Numbered from the stretch's first letter, positions 46,368 through 57,677 are shown. The stretch: 64,000 bases of DNA from Garcia nutans (GCA_947685225.1 CANTUV010000024.1:29468001-29532000), one strand, 5' to 3'. The notes: generated by a model not told the origin, from the sequence alone. Numbers and translations: made by a program.

Positions 46368-47270
46368 TCATCTTATAGTATCATACCACGCATCATGGTT
46401 TGTATCAACTTCCATGATTGTCTCATATTCATAGCAAGGAGTTGATGAACTGGTCAAGATTAGAGGCTTAAGGAGTAGGCTGGTAGGATTTTCCCATACC
46501 AAAGCCAATGTGGCCAGGGCATCAGCCATCTGATTTTCTTCTCTTGACAGGTGTATGAACCTACACTCCTTAAAATTCTTCTTCATCATAGTCAAATAAC
46601 GGTGGTATGGTTTTAATTTTTCCTCTTTCAACTCCCACTCTCCATTTACTTGGGATACTACTAGTAATGAATCGCAATAAACTTCCACCTTATCCACCTT
46701 CATAATTATTAGGGTTTCCAAATCGAAAATACAAGCTTCGTACTCCACCATATTATTGGTTGCCCTAAATTTCAATTTTTTTTGCTAAGGGGATGAGTTC
46801 CCCTTTGGGTCATTCTAGTTAACTCCCAAACCTGCTCCTTTCCTGTTTACTGCTCCATCAAAATACATTTTCCACCCTTGTACTTCAATTGCTTCTAAAT
46901 GTTCATCTGGAAATTCCAAGGTTACCTCTTCACTTTCTGGTAATGGTTGTTAAACCAGAAATTCTGCCACCGCTCTACCTTTGATTGTTTTCCTGGTTAC
47001 ATACTCAATCTCAAATTCCTCTAATATTATCAACCATCGACCATATTTCCCAATTAAAGAGGGTGTCTCCCTTAAGTACTTCATTGGATCCAACCTGGAA
47101 ATTGCTTGCACACTATATGATTGAAAGTAATGCCGCAACTTCTTAGAAGACCAAACCACGGCTATACATGTCTTTTCAATGATACTATACTTAATTTCAT
47201 AAGGTAGGAGCTTTCTACTCAAATAGTAAACGACATGCTCAATCCCTGATTCATCTGCTTGGGCTAGCAT
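46368..47270 (-). pseudogene. Tat-1 tandem RNase H domains
   Basis: First domain 46950-47270: YYLSRKLLPYEIKYSIIEKTC, LRHYFQSY, the RT-linked gypsy RNase H. Second domain about 46368-46900: YFDGAVNRKGAGLG (first Asp), NNMVEYEACIFDLE (Glu), VEVYCDSLLVVSQVNGEWE (Asp), NQMADALATLA (last Asp region). This second, archaeal-like RNase H is a hallmark of the Tat lineage. Stops at 46950, in 46776-46949 and at 46368 interrupt it, all in the same frame. Confidence 0.88.
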
Positions 47271-48840
47271 GGCTCCTATCGACTCTTATTCTACTACTAA
47301 GTATAGTAATAGAGATTTGCCGGGTTTGACCGGCTGATTCTTTCTAAGCAATTTGAAGATAGGCTCACAAATTGTTGTGAGCTTTGCTATAAATCTGCTA
47401 ATGTACTACAGTTTACCAATGAATCCCCGAACTTCTCTCTCCGTCTTTAGGGCTGGCATATCCCTGATTACTTTGACTTTGTCAGGATCTATCTCAATAC
47501 TATTCGGACCAATTACATGTCCCAATAATTTGCCTGAAGTAACACCGAATACACACTTCTTCGGGTTTAATCTTAGCTTATATTTTAAAGCTCTATCGAA
47601 GAATAATTCTAAATTCTAGAAGTGTTGCTCCCTTGTATCCGAATTCACCATCATATCATCAACATATACTTCAACTTCTTTGTACATCATGTCATGAAAT
47701 AGCGTGGTGGCCATCCTTTGGTAGGTTGCTCCAGCATTCTTTAAGCCGAACGGCATCACCCTATAATAGAATATACCCCATGTAGTAATGAAGGCAGTTT
47801 TGGCTTTATCCTCTTGGGCCATTAACACTTGATTGTATCCAGAAAATCCATCTACAAACGAGTGTAGCACGCTAGAGGCTATACTATCAATGAGAACATA
47901 TATATGAGATAAAGGAAAATCATCCTTAGGGGAAGCCTTGTTTAAATCTCTATAGTCCACGCAGACCCTTATCCTGCCATCTTTCTTTGGCATAGGTACT
48001 ATGTTGGCTAGCCAAAATGAGTATTCTATCACTTCAAGGAACTTTACTTGTATTTGCTTGGTGACCTCTTCTTTAACCAATTCAGCCCACTTAGGTCTTA
48101 ATCACCTAAGCTTTTGTTTGACAGGCTTAATGTGAGTGTGAGTAGGAATGTGATGCTCGACTATGTCTCGATCTATCCTCGACATATCTTCATAAGACCA
48201 ATCAAACACTTCTTCATATTTTTTGAATAATTTTTCAAATCTCTCTCTCTCATCAGGAGTAAGGTCGGATGCTATGCTAATGTTTTTAGGATTTTCAGTT
48301 GTTCCCAAATTTAATGATTGTGTGTTAACAGAATTAATATTAAAGATGCTCATATAATTGCTATTTGAATGTATGCAACCATCAAGAGAAACATCACACA
48401 AGTAAGCAAAATCAGACATTATTGCATTCATTTTGGAAAAAGAAAACATCATCATCCTCATACAAAGCAGACAAATTAAAATCAAAATCAAAATCATTGT
48501 TCTCAGAATCATAAAGCAGGATGTTTTCAAACTTTTTTTCAACCAGGGTGGCAATCTCTTCCGGAGTCTTCTCGACTTTCAGGGCAGCTTCATTCTTCTC
48601 TTTTGGATTGGATTCTTTGTTGGTTGATAGGGTGAGCTCTTTCTTCACTTGCTTCACTAGCTCGGCAACATCTGCAAAAATTTCAAAACCTGGGATTAAC
48701 TTACCCATGAACATGATTGGCTCAGGCCTTCCTTGGAGTGGTCCCATATCTGAAGCTTTGACAAAGATCTCTTCAAGTGGTGGGAAGCTCATCTTCTCGC
48801 TCTTCTTTGGCTGTACATCATTGTCTTCATCATATCCCAA
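47271..48840 (-). pseudogene. Tat-1 reverse transcriptase and upstream linker
   Basis: 48412-48840 is the linker after the G-patch-like GLGY (acidic, EEIATLVEKKFENIL). A frameshift near 48412-48554 leads to EDMSRIDRDIVEHHIPTH (RT start, H-x-I). After a stop at 48102, 47616-48080 holds YSFWLANIVPMPKKDGRIRV, CVDYRDLNKASPKDDFPLSHI and the active site EVYVDDMMV, then stops at 47616, near 47405 and near 47290. Seen: palm and fingers order, YVDD. Non-functional. Confidence 0.9.
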
Positions 48841-48847
48841 CCCTTTC

Positions 48848-49241
48848 TGTAATATCCCAAGGTATGCCCTAAAAGTTTTGGAGTTATTGTGGTATTTGGA
48901 ATTAATGTATATGTATATATGGGAAATATAATTACAATATAAAAGACATATACATATACATCACATATACATGGAATATAAAATGGTGTAGGAAAAGTGA
49001 GTTATATATATATATGTGATTAATAATAATGATAATAAGGACAAAAAGAAAAAGATGAAGAAAGTCAAAAGAAATGGTGTGTGGTGGAGATTTAATTGTA
49101 TTAATATTAATATTAATATTATTATTGTTATTATTATTATTATTGTTATTATTATATATATATATATATATATGATAAGAATGAAAGAAAGAACGAGATC
49201 TTTCTTTCTTCTTCTTCTCCTTCGTCTTCTTTTTCTTAGTG

Positions 49242-49276
<35 letters not shown>

Positions 49277-51809
49277 CTAGAGAGAGAAAGATGATTTTGC
49301 TTCTAATTACACCAAAGATTGAGGATATCAAGAGATTTGCAAGTGGAGTTGAAGATTTGGCAAGCTATTCATGTAAGTACTTATCTTTTTAGTTGATTTT
49401 ATTGATTATGTATATATAAATCTTTCTCTTCTTGTTTTGGATTTCTTTTGGATTGAGGTTATGATTGGTGTATAAGATGATGGAAATGAAAGATTGAAGT
49501 ATGTAATTGTGCTGAATTGATAGTTAAGTGATGATATTGGAATAATTGATTATAGTGATGTATATATATATATATATATTGATTATTAAGATGATATAAT
49601 GAAGATGTATAAATGTTAAAGTGATAGGGAATTGATAGATATGATTAAAGATGATGATTAAAAGGGTTGTGGTATGAATTTTGAAGGGCTTGGTCTTTAA
49701 ATACTTGAAGGACACGGCCAAGTTATGAGAGACACGGCCAAGTTAGGGCAAACTTGGCCGTGTTGGATGATTTTGGAGAGACACGGCCACTGGCTTGGCC
49801 GTGTCCCTTGACTGTGTTTGCCACTGCCTATTTTATGTTGAGAGACACGGCCGTGTCCCTTGCCCGTGTCTGCTACTAGATTTTTGGTGTTGAGAGACAC
49901 GGCCACTGGCTTGGCCGTGTCCATTGCCCGTGTTTGCTACTGTTTGAATTGGTGTTGTGAGACACGGCCACAAGCTTGGCCGTGTCCCTTGAGTGTGTTG
50001 GCTAAGGATATTTATTCTTGATTATTCTTACATTGTTGAATCCTCCAAAGGTCTTTTTGTATCTACACTTTAAATATACTTGAACAAAGATGACCTAAAC
50101 TAATGTATATTGAGGAATCCAAATCTATGAATAAGGTAAATTATATATGTGTATATCAATGATTGATCATACTTTTGATGGTAATGAAGATGCATATGAT
50201 ATTATATAAACAATGTTATGTTATATGCATTGTGAATCTAGTGAATTGTAATGTGTTATATGAATGATGTACTTTATAATGTAAAGGATATGATGAGATA
50301 ATTGATTATGTATAATTGAATAATGAAATATTATAGTATGATTTGAGACATGATATGATGTGAAGCCATTGTGATTGCCCATGATGATTCAAATGAGATA
50401 TGAAGCCATTGTGATTGGCTATAGTGATTCAAATGAGATGTCAAGCCATTGTTATTGGCTATGATAATTCAATTGAGAATGAAATGAAAATAAAAAGATT
50501 TTGTGTCTAATATGTTGATTCAATTTTCAGAGTTTTGGATTTGGCGGCATGCCTAGAAAATGTGAAAATGTAACAGTCTTGCCGGGTTGAGGATCTCTTC
50601 AATTTGAGTGAATTGAGGTCCAAGAGACTGGGTCTGTTACACTATGTGAATTATTGATACGAAATAAATGAAAGGTAACAGTCTTGCCGTGTTGAGGATC
50701 TCTTTGCATTGAGATGAATTGAGATCCAAGAGACTGGGTCTGTTACTTGATAAAATGTGAAATGTGAATTGTAGTAACAGTCTAGCCGGGTTGAGGATCT
50801 CCTCGAGTTTAGCCGAGTTGATGATCCAAGAGACTGGGTCTGTTACGCTATCCATGGATAGAGATATGAGATATATTGCCTACGGGCTTGATCATTGTGA
50901 TTATGGACCAATGCAGAAACTCTGAACTTTGAATAACATATTAGTGTCTGTTGGGCCCGAGTCTGTCTTTGTTGTCAGTGTGATATTTAAATGTTGAAAT
51001 AAATGAGAAATGAGATCTATGGTTGCCTTTATTGCAAATGTGATTCATGATTGGTATGATATATAATATATGTGTGTATTGATATATTGAAAATGAATAT
51101 GGGTTGAGGAGCCTTGATAAGAAATGAGTTTATGAAAATATAATATGATGTACAAATGTATATGAATGTGGAACTTGTAAGAATTGTTTTCATGAAGGTT
51201 TGGATAAATCATTGAATGGTGACTTGTTGAAATAACATATATGGATATGTATATGAGATAGAAATGGTAAGTATTGCTTGGTGAATGTTCTGTGAAAATA
51301 TGTGTATAATTTATGAGATTAGTAGGAATATGTGAAGAATGCATTGAGAAAGGAAAACGGGGTAAGAGAAAGAAAATAAAATATGATGCTAAAAATATGA
51401 GGTATGATTCTTTAGTAAGGTATATTTTATTATTATTTGTATTACTAAGCTTTCGGGCTTAGCGCGGTTGTGTAATCGCGCAGGTGGTTGCGGTTGATCT
51501 GGAAGTCCAGCTTTTATGCCACGAGAAAGGTATGAGTGTCTCGAGACCAACTAGAAGGTGATGCATACATGTGTGATTTTAAATTATATTGTATTTTTGA
51601 ATTAATATATATATTCATATGGATGAATGAAGTTTTGATAAATAAGAATACTGACTTTTGTAAATGTGTTTTAAATTAATGTTCAATTTTATGAATCTGG
51701 ATAAAGGTTTTTAAATTGAAACTAAAAGTAACATTCTTATACTTTATATACGTATTGTATGTATACTAGGTATATGTATAGTACTTATATGGAGTATCAG
51801 GGTGTTACA
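48848..51809 (+). mobile_element. Solo LTR C (Tekay-like) inside Tat-1 pol
   Basis: 2,962 bp from TGTAATATCCCAAGG to CAGGGTGTTACA. Contains AT and GA microsatellites (49093-49175, 49244-49273), the GACACGGCC array (49705-50005), three GTAACAG..CTGTTAC hairpin units (50570-50640, 50675-50746, 50774-50846), GGGCCC near 50955 and the stem module (51443-51490). The flanks CTTTC (48843-48847) and ATTAT (51810-51814) do not match, yet dropping the LTR plus 5 bases keeps the host pol frame. So the insertion itself is simple, and one TSD copy has changed. Confidence 0.88.
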
Positions 51810-51810
51810 A

Positions 51811-52566
51811 TTATTTGGAAGTTTGAGTTCTAAAATCCGGCAACTTTGTCAAACCGGCCTTACCCTTTCCAAGACCAGCTCTGGGAAGGTAGTTCATGCT
51901 CTTCATCATATTCAAAACTTTAGAGTCCACTACTTCATCATAAAAAATTGCAGCCACTTGAAAACCATTGAGAGGCCTCTCAACCATTAGAGCGTTAACA
52001 ATCTCATTATCTTTAACTTCAATGACCACTGTCTCATTTTCGTTGGGGAATTTGATCTTTTGATGAAGGGTGGAAGGAACTCCACCAAGAGGATGAAACC
52101 ATGGTTGCCCTAAGAGCAAGGCAAAGGTAACTGGTATGTCTAAAACAACAAACTCAACAATAGATTCAATTGGACCAACCTTGACAGCGGCTTTAAAAGT
52201 CCCTTCGGCATGCCTCTTAGTGTTGTCATAAGCATGAATTGTTACCTCGGTTGGGTTTAGATCTCTTGTTGACATGGCTAGCTTTGGCAGTATCTTAAGT
52301 CGACAAACATTTATGGCGGACCCATCATCGACCATTACACTTGGAGTCCTCTTCCCCTTGACTTCTATTTTGATAAAGAGAGGGCGGATGTGGTCTCTCC
52401 CCTCCTCCTGTAAGTCCGCATCTAAAAAGGAAACTGCTACCATATTAACTTCACTCTTTTCTTGGACTTCCTCACATTTCATTACTTCCCCAATTTTTAT
52501 GAAGTTGATCAACTCCTCCAGTGTTGTAGAGGTAGAAATTGGCATGCTAGCTAAGGCTTTGGCCAT
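51811..52566 (-). pseudogene. Tat-1 protease region
   Basis: 251 codons open. Retropepsin-like core: PLFIKIEVKGKRTPSVMVDDGSAINVC (DDGSA in place of D-S/T-G) at about residues 85-112, VIEFVVLDIP-like VEFVVLDIPVTFALLLGQPWFH (the ILG-type motif of plant gypsy proteases) near 140-165, and a G-patch-like GLGKGKAGL close to the end, where LTR C interrupts. It processes Gag-Pol in active elements. Confidence 0.85.
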
Positions 52567-52572
52567 AGTTTC

Positions 52573-53142
52573 TCAGTGCTTTTTAGAAGTAGCTAACAAG
52601 TCCCAAATGCTAACACTTGTTTGGGTTCTTTTTAATTGCTTGAGCACAACATCATCTTCTTCCACTTCAACTTCCTTTCCCTTATTCGTTTCTATCTCCT
52701 TAGGTGGTGGCCTTACGTAAGGCTTACCGGATCTAGTATTCATCACCTCATCTTCTTCGGGCTCAGACCAAGTCCACTCCTCCTTCTTGGGTACAATATC
52801 ATCATCACTATCACTTGAATCCCAAAACCCATTGACAACACAAATTGCTACTTCTCTACCCATGATAGCTTGTTCAAATGCCTCTTCTTATTTGGTTGCT
52901 TCTCCACCCACATCTTGTAAAGAAGACATGACAAAGGCCTCATGCAAACCTCCTCCAATCATGAAGGTTGCCGGTGGTGGTACCCTATTGAATTTTGGTA
53001 ATGGGTTGTCTTTGGTGTTTGGCTTATTAGGCTCGGGTAGCTTCCCATTATCAATTAGATTTTGAATCTCATGTCTCAACCTCACATCTATCCGTGTCAT
53101 GTCCTTACATTTGGTGAAATTGACTAAATGCTTTGGTGTCAA
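52573..53142 (-). pseudogene. Tat-1 gag C-terminus to protease linker
   Basis: Two frames: 52888-53142, which continues gag after a frameshift at 53105-53142 (RLRHEIQNLIDNGKLPEP, RVPPPATFMIGGG), and 52573-52863 with VNGFWDSSDSDDD and an acidic, Lys-rich linker. The zinc-knuckle region at the junction is broken by the frameshift. Similar text occurs at 31037-31234 of Tat-2. Confidence 0.75.
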
Positions 53143-54271
53143 AGTTAGGTGGGAGAGGGTTAGGCAAAGGACGAGGATTTAAGGGTTGTAGCAATCCTTT
53201 TCTTTGAAGCTTGTTGAGAACCCAAGACATCGGTTTTCCCAATTCCAAAAATTGTCTCCTTGTTCCTTGGTTAGTAGCATTAACACCGATGACCTTTTGC
53301 ATGCTTTGGCTGCCAGGTTGATAGCTCCCTTTCTCGTTCCTTTTTGTTGCAAATCGGCTCTTCTCCCTTTCCCATTCTTCAATTTGCAAACCAGCTTGGA
53401 GAAGGTCTTTGAAATCATGGATGAGTGTATGAGACATCCTCTCACGAAGACTAGGCAACACCTCTCTCACAATCATCCTTATTTGATCGGATTCATCGGG
53501 CCTCTTCTTGAGTAAAGCAGCCTTGTTTCTCCATCTCTTGACATAATCTACAAAATTCTCATTTGGCCTTTGCCTAATGGACTCCACTTCCATCAAGGTA
53601 ACTTCCAACTCAACATTATATCCATATTGTTGGATGAAGGCTTTGTAAAGTAGATCCCAACTCTTTTGTGTTCCATCATCTAAGGTATTGAACCAATTTT
53701 GGACAACAGGGTCCAATGAGAGCGTAAAGTACCTTAAGGTTTGAGGCTTAGTAGCTCGGGCAGACTGCATGATAGTGATGTATTGCTTCACGTGAAGATG
53801 AGGATTTCTGGTGCCATTGTACTTTGCAAAGGATGGCATCTTGAACTTGTATGGAACTTCTTCATCTTGTTCAAATAGTTTGTCGATCTCAAACATCTCT
53901 TCGGTTTTCAGTTTCTTCTCAAATTTCTTTTCTAAATCAGTAATCATCTTTTCAACATCGGATGTCTCGATCTTTTCAATAGTTGCCTTCTTAACAGCCT
54001 TCGATTCTTTCTTCTTTTCTTGAATATCTGGGTAGTATTGAGCCCAATCATCATCATCATCAATGATCACCTTTTCATCATAAAAAACCACTTCACTAAC
54101 TTTGGTCTTCCCTTTGTCCTTTGGTTTCTTAGTGCTAGCAGATGCCTCGGCATGGTTCTCTAAGATTGTAGTCAACTGGTTCTTCATGGTCTCAGCTAGG
54201 GCCTCTTTGATTTCTTCCATCTTGGTATTGAGGGCCTCATCCACCATCCTTTCAATTTGTTCGGGCTCCAT
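53105..54271 (-). CDS. Tat-1 gag
   Basis: 388 open codons from ATG 54271 (MEPEQIERMVDEALNTKMEE). N-terminal helical part (1-60), acidic and coiled-coil segment (about 100-145, MITDLEKKFEKKL), capsid-like core from VPYKFKMPSFAKYNGTRNP (about 150) through WFNTLDDGTQKSWDLLYKAF and RPNENFVDYVKRWRNKAALL (about 240) to LIHDFKDLLQAGLQIEEWE, then FDTKAFSQFHQ, where the frame ends by a shift before the knuckle. It is longer and better kept than the Tat-2 copy. LTR D begins 44 bases upstream of the ATG, so it is separated from its own leader and promoter. Confidence 0.85.
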   Translation of the reverse strand: MEPEQIERMVDEALNTKMEEIKEALAETMKNQLTTILENHAEASASTKKPKDKGKTKVSEVVFYDEKVIIDDDDDWAQYYPDIQEKKKESKAVKKATIEKIETSDVEKMITDLEKKFEKKLKTEEMFEIDKLFEQDEEVPYKFKMPSFAKYNGTRNPHLHVKQYITIMQSARATKPQTLRYFTLSLDPVVQNWFNTLDDGTQKSWDLLYKAFIQQYGYNVELEVTLMEVESIRQRPNENFVDYVKRWRNKAALLKKRPDESDQIRMIVREVLPSLRERMSHTLIHDFKDLLQAGLQIEEWEREKSRFATKRNEKGSYQPGSQSMQKVIGVNATNQGTRRQFLELGKPMSWVLNKLQRKGLLQPLNPRPLPNPLPPNFDTKAFSQFHQM

Positions 54272-54314
54272 TGTTTTAGGTGAGCAAGTGATTGATTCGT
54301 TGCTAGATACTTCA

Positions 54315-55011
54315 TGTAATATCCCTATGCATGCCCTAGAAGTTTTGTATGTTGTTGTTGTTGTTGTTGTTGTTGGTTTAAATTGGGAAAAGAATGTATA
54401 TGTATATGTGTTTTGGGAAAAATTTAGGGTTTAGAGACAAGTTTATATGTTGTGTAAATGGTGATATATATAACATATAAAATGGTCAAAGAGAGAGAGT
54501 CAATGCAAGAGGAGATTTTTATATGGTATGTGAAATTACTTAATTGGGTTTATAAGAGACAAAAGCTAAGTTAAGTGATGAGGGGTATATGAGTAATTGC
54601 TTGAAATGAAATGCATGGTGGAGATTAAAAGAAGAAAAGGTGTTTGACTTGTGCATTTTTCTTCTTTCTTTCTTGAAGTGGCCGGCTCTCCATATAGCAA
54701 AGAGAAAGGGAGGTGTTCTTGAGGCAAGAAGTAAATTGAAGAAGGAATCAAGGGTGTTGGTTAGAAATTTGTGGAAATTCTTCATTTAAAGTAAGTCATT
54801 TCTTGTTTTCTTTTATTAATTTTGAAGTTGTGGCTAAGGTGTATTGTGAATTGTTGAGTTGATGATTTGGTGTGTTTGATATGTGTTTACAAGTGTTAAA
54901 GTTGATTGTTAGTTAAAAGATTGAATTGAGGTTGGTTTGGTTGTAAGTTTAAATGGATTTTGATAGTGGAAGTTCAAGTGTAAAGTTGGTTTTAGGGTTT
55001 GAGATGGTATG
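54315..55011 (+). mobile_element. LTR D (Tekay-like), left 697 bp, split by the intact Tekay element
   Basis: Starts TGTAATATCCCTATGCATGCCC at 54315 with a (GTT)n tract at about 54350-54376. It is colinear with LTR B (for example GTTGGTTTTAGGGTTTGAGATGG near 54985 matching 13480). It breaks at 55011 where the Tekay 3' LTR begins; the rest must lie beyond 64000. CTTCA (54310-54314) is the expected TSD; it cannot be checked here. Whether it is solo or the LTR of a full element is unknown. Confidence 0.85.
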
Positions 55012-57664
55012 TGTAACACCCCTTCCCGACCTACGTGTGTAAGCTGAGTAGAGGCGCCACCCTATCCTAATGTTGCTACCACTTTTACTTAGTCAAATTT
55101 TTGTTCCGATTTTTATAGAAATTTTGCCATAGTTTTGCCTAAAAATTCAATCCCAAGTGTCGACAAAACTGGTTTTTTTCTAATTTTTGAAAACATTTTT
55201 ACACAAACCAATGCAAACAAAATCATTCTCAGTACACTTCCAATAAATCCCCCTTATAACCTCAACTACAACCTGCAAAAAGGATTTACACTTCTAGTAC
55301 AAAATAAAGTAAAGGTTTATTATGAAATACAGCAGATAAAATCTTTGTTCACTATGCAACGGAAAGTAACAATATTTACAAATTCATATACATCAAAACT
55401 CAAGTTTTACAACACATAAAATTTATACATGTTTGGCAGTCAGTCTTCGATCTTAAAGCCCACTATTCAATCTTCAAAATCTAGGCTCGACTCGGCCTAG
55501 AGGAACTCTCTGGTTCTTCCTTGTCACCTGCGCGAAGAATCACATTCGCGCTAAGCCAACGGCTTAGTAAGATAAAACATGCTAATGGTATGCTTTAATG
55601 TAATGCAATGCCACATATGTTATTGATAAGATCAATATCATAAATATAAAGTTAACCACATAATTATGCATTTCACAAATCATAGTCATATGAGCATACC
55701 ACATTTCAACATCTTTCCACATTCAACATTAATCAATCATACTCAATAACCAACATCTCATTTCATTAACTCATAACATTATTTAGGACATTCATATAAC
55801 CCTGACACCTATGGGCCCAACAAGTATTTAATATGATATTCAGAGTTCAGAGTTACTGCTTTGGTTCATAGTCACAATAATCACGCCCGTAGGCAATGTA
55901 TATACATGTATCTCTATCCATGGATAGTGTAACAGACCCAGTCTCTTGGATCATCAACTCAACACATATGAGGAGATCCTCAACCCGGCAAGACTGTTAC
56001 AAAGCATATATCTCATAGTGTAACAGACCCAGTCTCTTGGATCATCAACTCAACACATATGAGGAGATCCTCAACCCGGCAAGACTGTTACCTTTTATCA
56101 TTTCTTAGGCATGCCACCCAAATCCAGAACTCTGAAACTGAATAACATATTAAACAAACAATTCATTTATTATATAGTTACCATTTCCATTCTCAAATTC
56201 TCATCACATTTAGGCAAACATGCCTTCTTTCTTTCAATATCATCATCATAGCCAATCACAATGGCATTGCCTCATATCATGTCTTATTTGAATTATCATT
56301 TCAATTTCAATGTATATTATTCATGAAACACATAACCATTCACAATGCATAACATAACATTGTTCAATCTCAACAATGCAATTAGGGCAAAGAACAATTG
56401 ATATGATTCATATGAATAGTACATTCTGGTTTTAAACTCCATTTTATCCTTATTTTGAAAAATTGTATAAAATAATCTACTTGACTAAAAATTCTAAAAT
56501 TTTTACAGAATTTAGTTTTGTATCTAAAAATCATTCCTTTAAAATTTCAGATCAAACTGAACACAAAATCTTGGTCAAATAGTTCACCTAACCAGACTGC
56601 CCCAATTGCCCTGCATCCTGGCAGCAGTTCTGAACTTTGTGAATTCCATAAATCAAATTCAATCAACGTGGTTCCAAATTATTTTTCTCAAATACTAGAC
56701 TCACTAAGCAACAACATATCCAAAATTCGATTGGATATGATTTTTCTACATTTTATTAAAAATCCCGAAGTATAGCTGTCTCAGTTAAGGTACCTGCTGG
56801 AACAGGTCTAATAAAAATAATCTTTCTAAACTCATAACCATTCCAAAATCGAATCAACATATTTTTCAGTCATTCTACACTCATAGAGGCACAACATATC
56901 AAAAATTCACTTCAAGAACATTTTTCTATAATTAATTAAAAATCATACAAATCACAGCCTTTACTAATTGTAAAACAGAAACAATTTCACTAAACACAAC
57001 TCTTACTCAACACAATCACTTCCAACACCTTCACCAACTCAACTTCTCATCATCAAACCAACAAACCCTAATTCCTTTCTCACACCACTTCAAAAGAATT
57101 GAAGAAATTAAAGAAAAGATCTTACCTCAAATGAAGAAATCCACAAATCTTTAACCAAAACCCTTGTTTCTTTCTTCAAAATGCTTCAAACCTCAAGATC
57201 ACCTCTCTTTCTCTCTTTGTCTATGGAGAATCCGGCCACTTCAAGAAAGAAAGAAGAAAATGCACAAGTCAAACACCTTTTCTTCTTTTAATCTCCACCA
57301 TGCATCTTACAAGGAAAATTACCAAAACACCCTTAACCATATAACTAACTCTTTGTCTCATATAAGCCCTTTATAGTAATTTCATTAACAACCAAAAATA
57401 TCTTCTTCCACTTAACCATCACCTTGACTCTTCATTTGACCAATGTATATGTTAATTATATCATCATATAAACAACATATACATTTGTCTCTAAACCCTA
57501 AATTTCTTCTCCAAAACACATATACATATACATTCTCTTCCCATTTCTTTTCTCTTACAATTTAACACATATATGCACAAACATTCACTTCCCAATATAT
57601 ATATCAACAACCACAATAACAACAACATACTCAAAACTTCTAGGGCATAAATGAGGATATTACA
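55012..57664 (-). repeat. 3' LTR of the Tekay element
   Basis: TGTAACACCCCTTCCCGACC to GAGGATATTACA on the plus strand. Stem module at 55523-55570, two GTAACAG..CTGTTAC units (55929-56000 and 56020-56091), GGCATGCC near 56108, and AGACTGCCCCAATTGCCCTGC near 56597 shared with LTR E. Frames such as 55135-55419 and 56518-56775 are not genes. Confidence 0.95.
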
Positions 57665-57677
57665 ATTCTCCCCCTCT
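57665..57677 (-). other. Polypurine tract of the Tekay element
   Basis: The minus strand reads AGAGGGGGAGAAT directly before the 3' LTR, a strong polypurine tract. It is followed on the coding side by only about 35 bases before the stop codon of gag-pol. Confidence 0.9.

Noticed and set aside
49093..49294. 92-codon plus-strand frame 49016-49294
   Set aside because: It translates ATT, AT and GA microsatellites in LTR C.
31030..54271. Endogenous pararetrovirus (caulimovirus-type) origin of the RT-bearing blocks
   Set aside because: Integrase domains, LTR pairs, tRNA primer sites with polypurine tracts and TSDs are present, and no movement protein is seen; these are LTR retrotransposons.
55135..55419. 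94-codon frame, repeated exactly at 62652-62936, as a conserved small gene
   Set aside because: It lies in the two identical LTRs of the Tekay element; the identity reflects the LTR pair, not gene conservation. The related LTR E lacks a matching frame.
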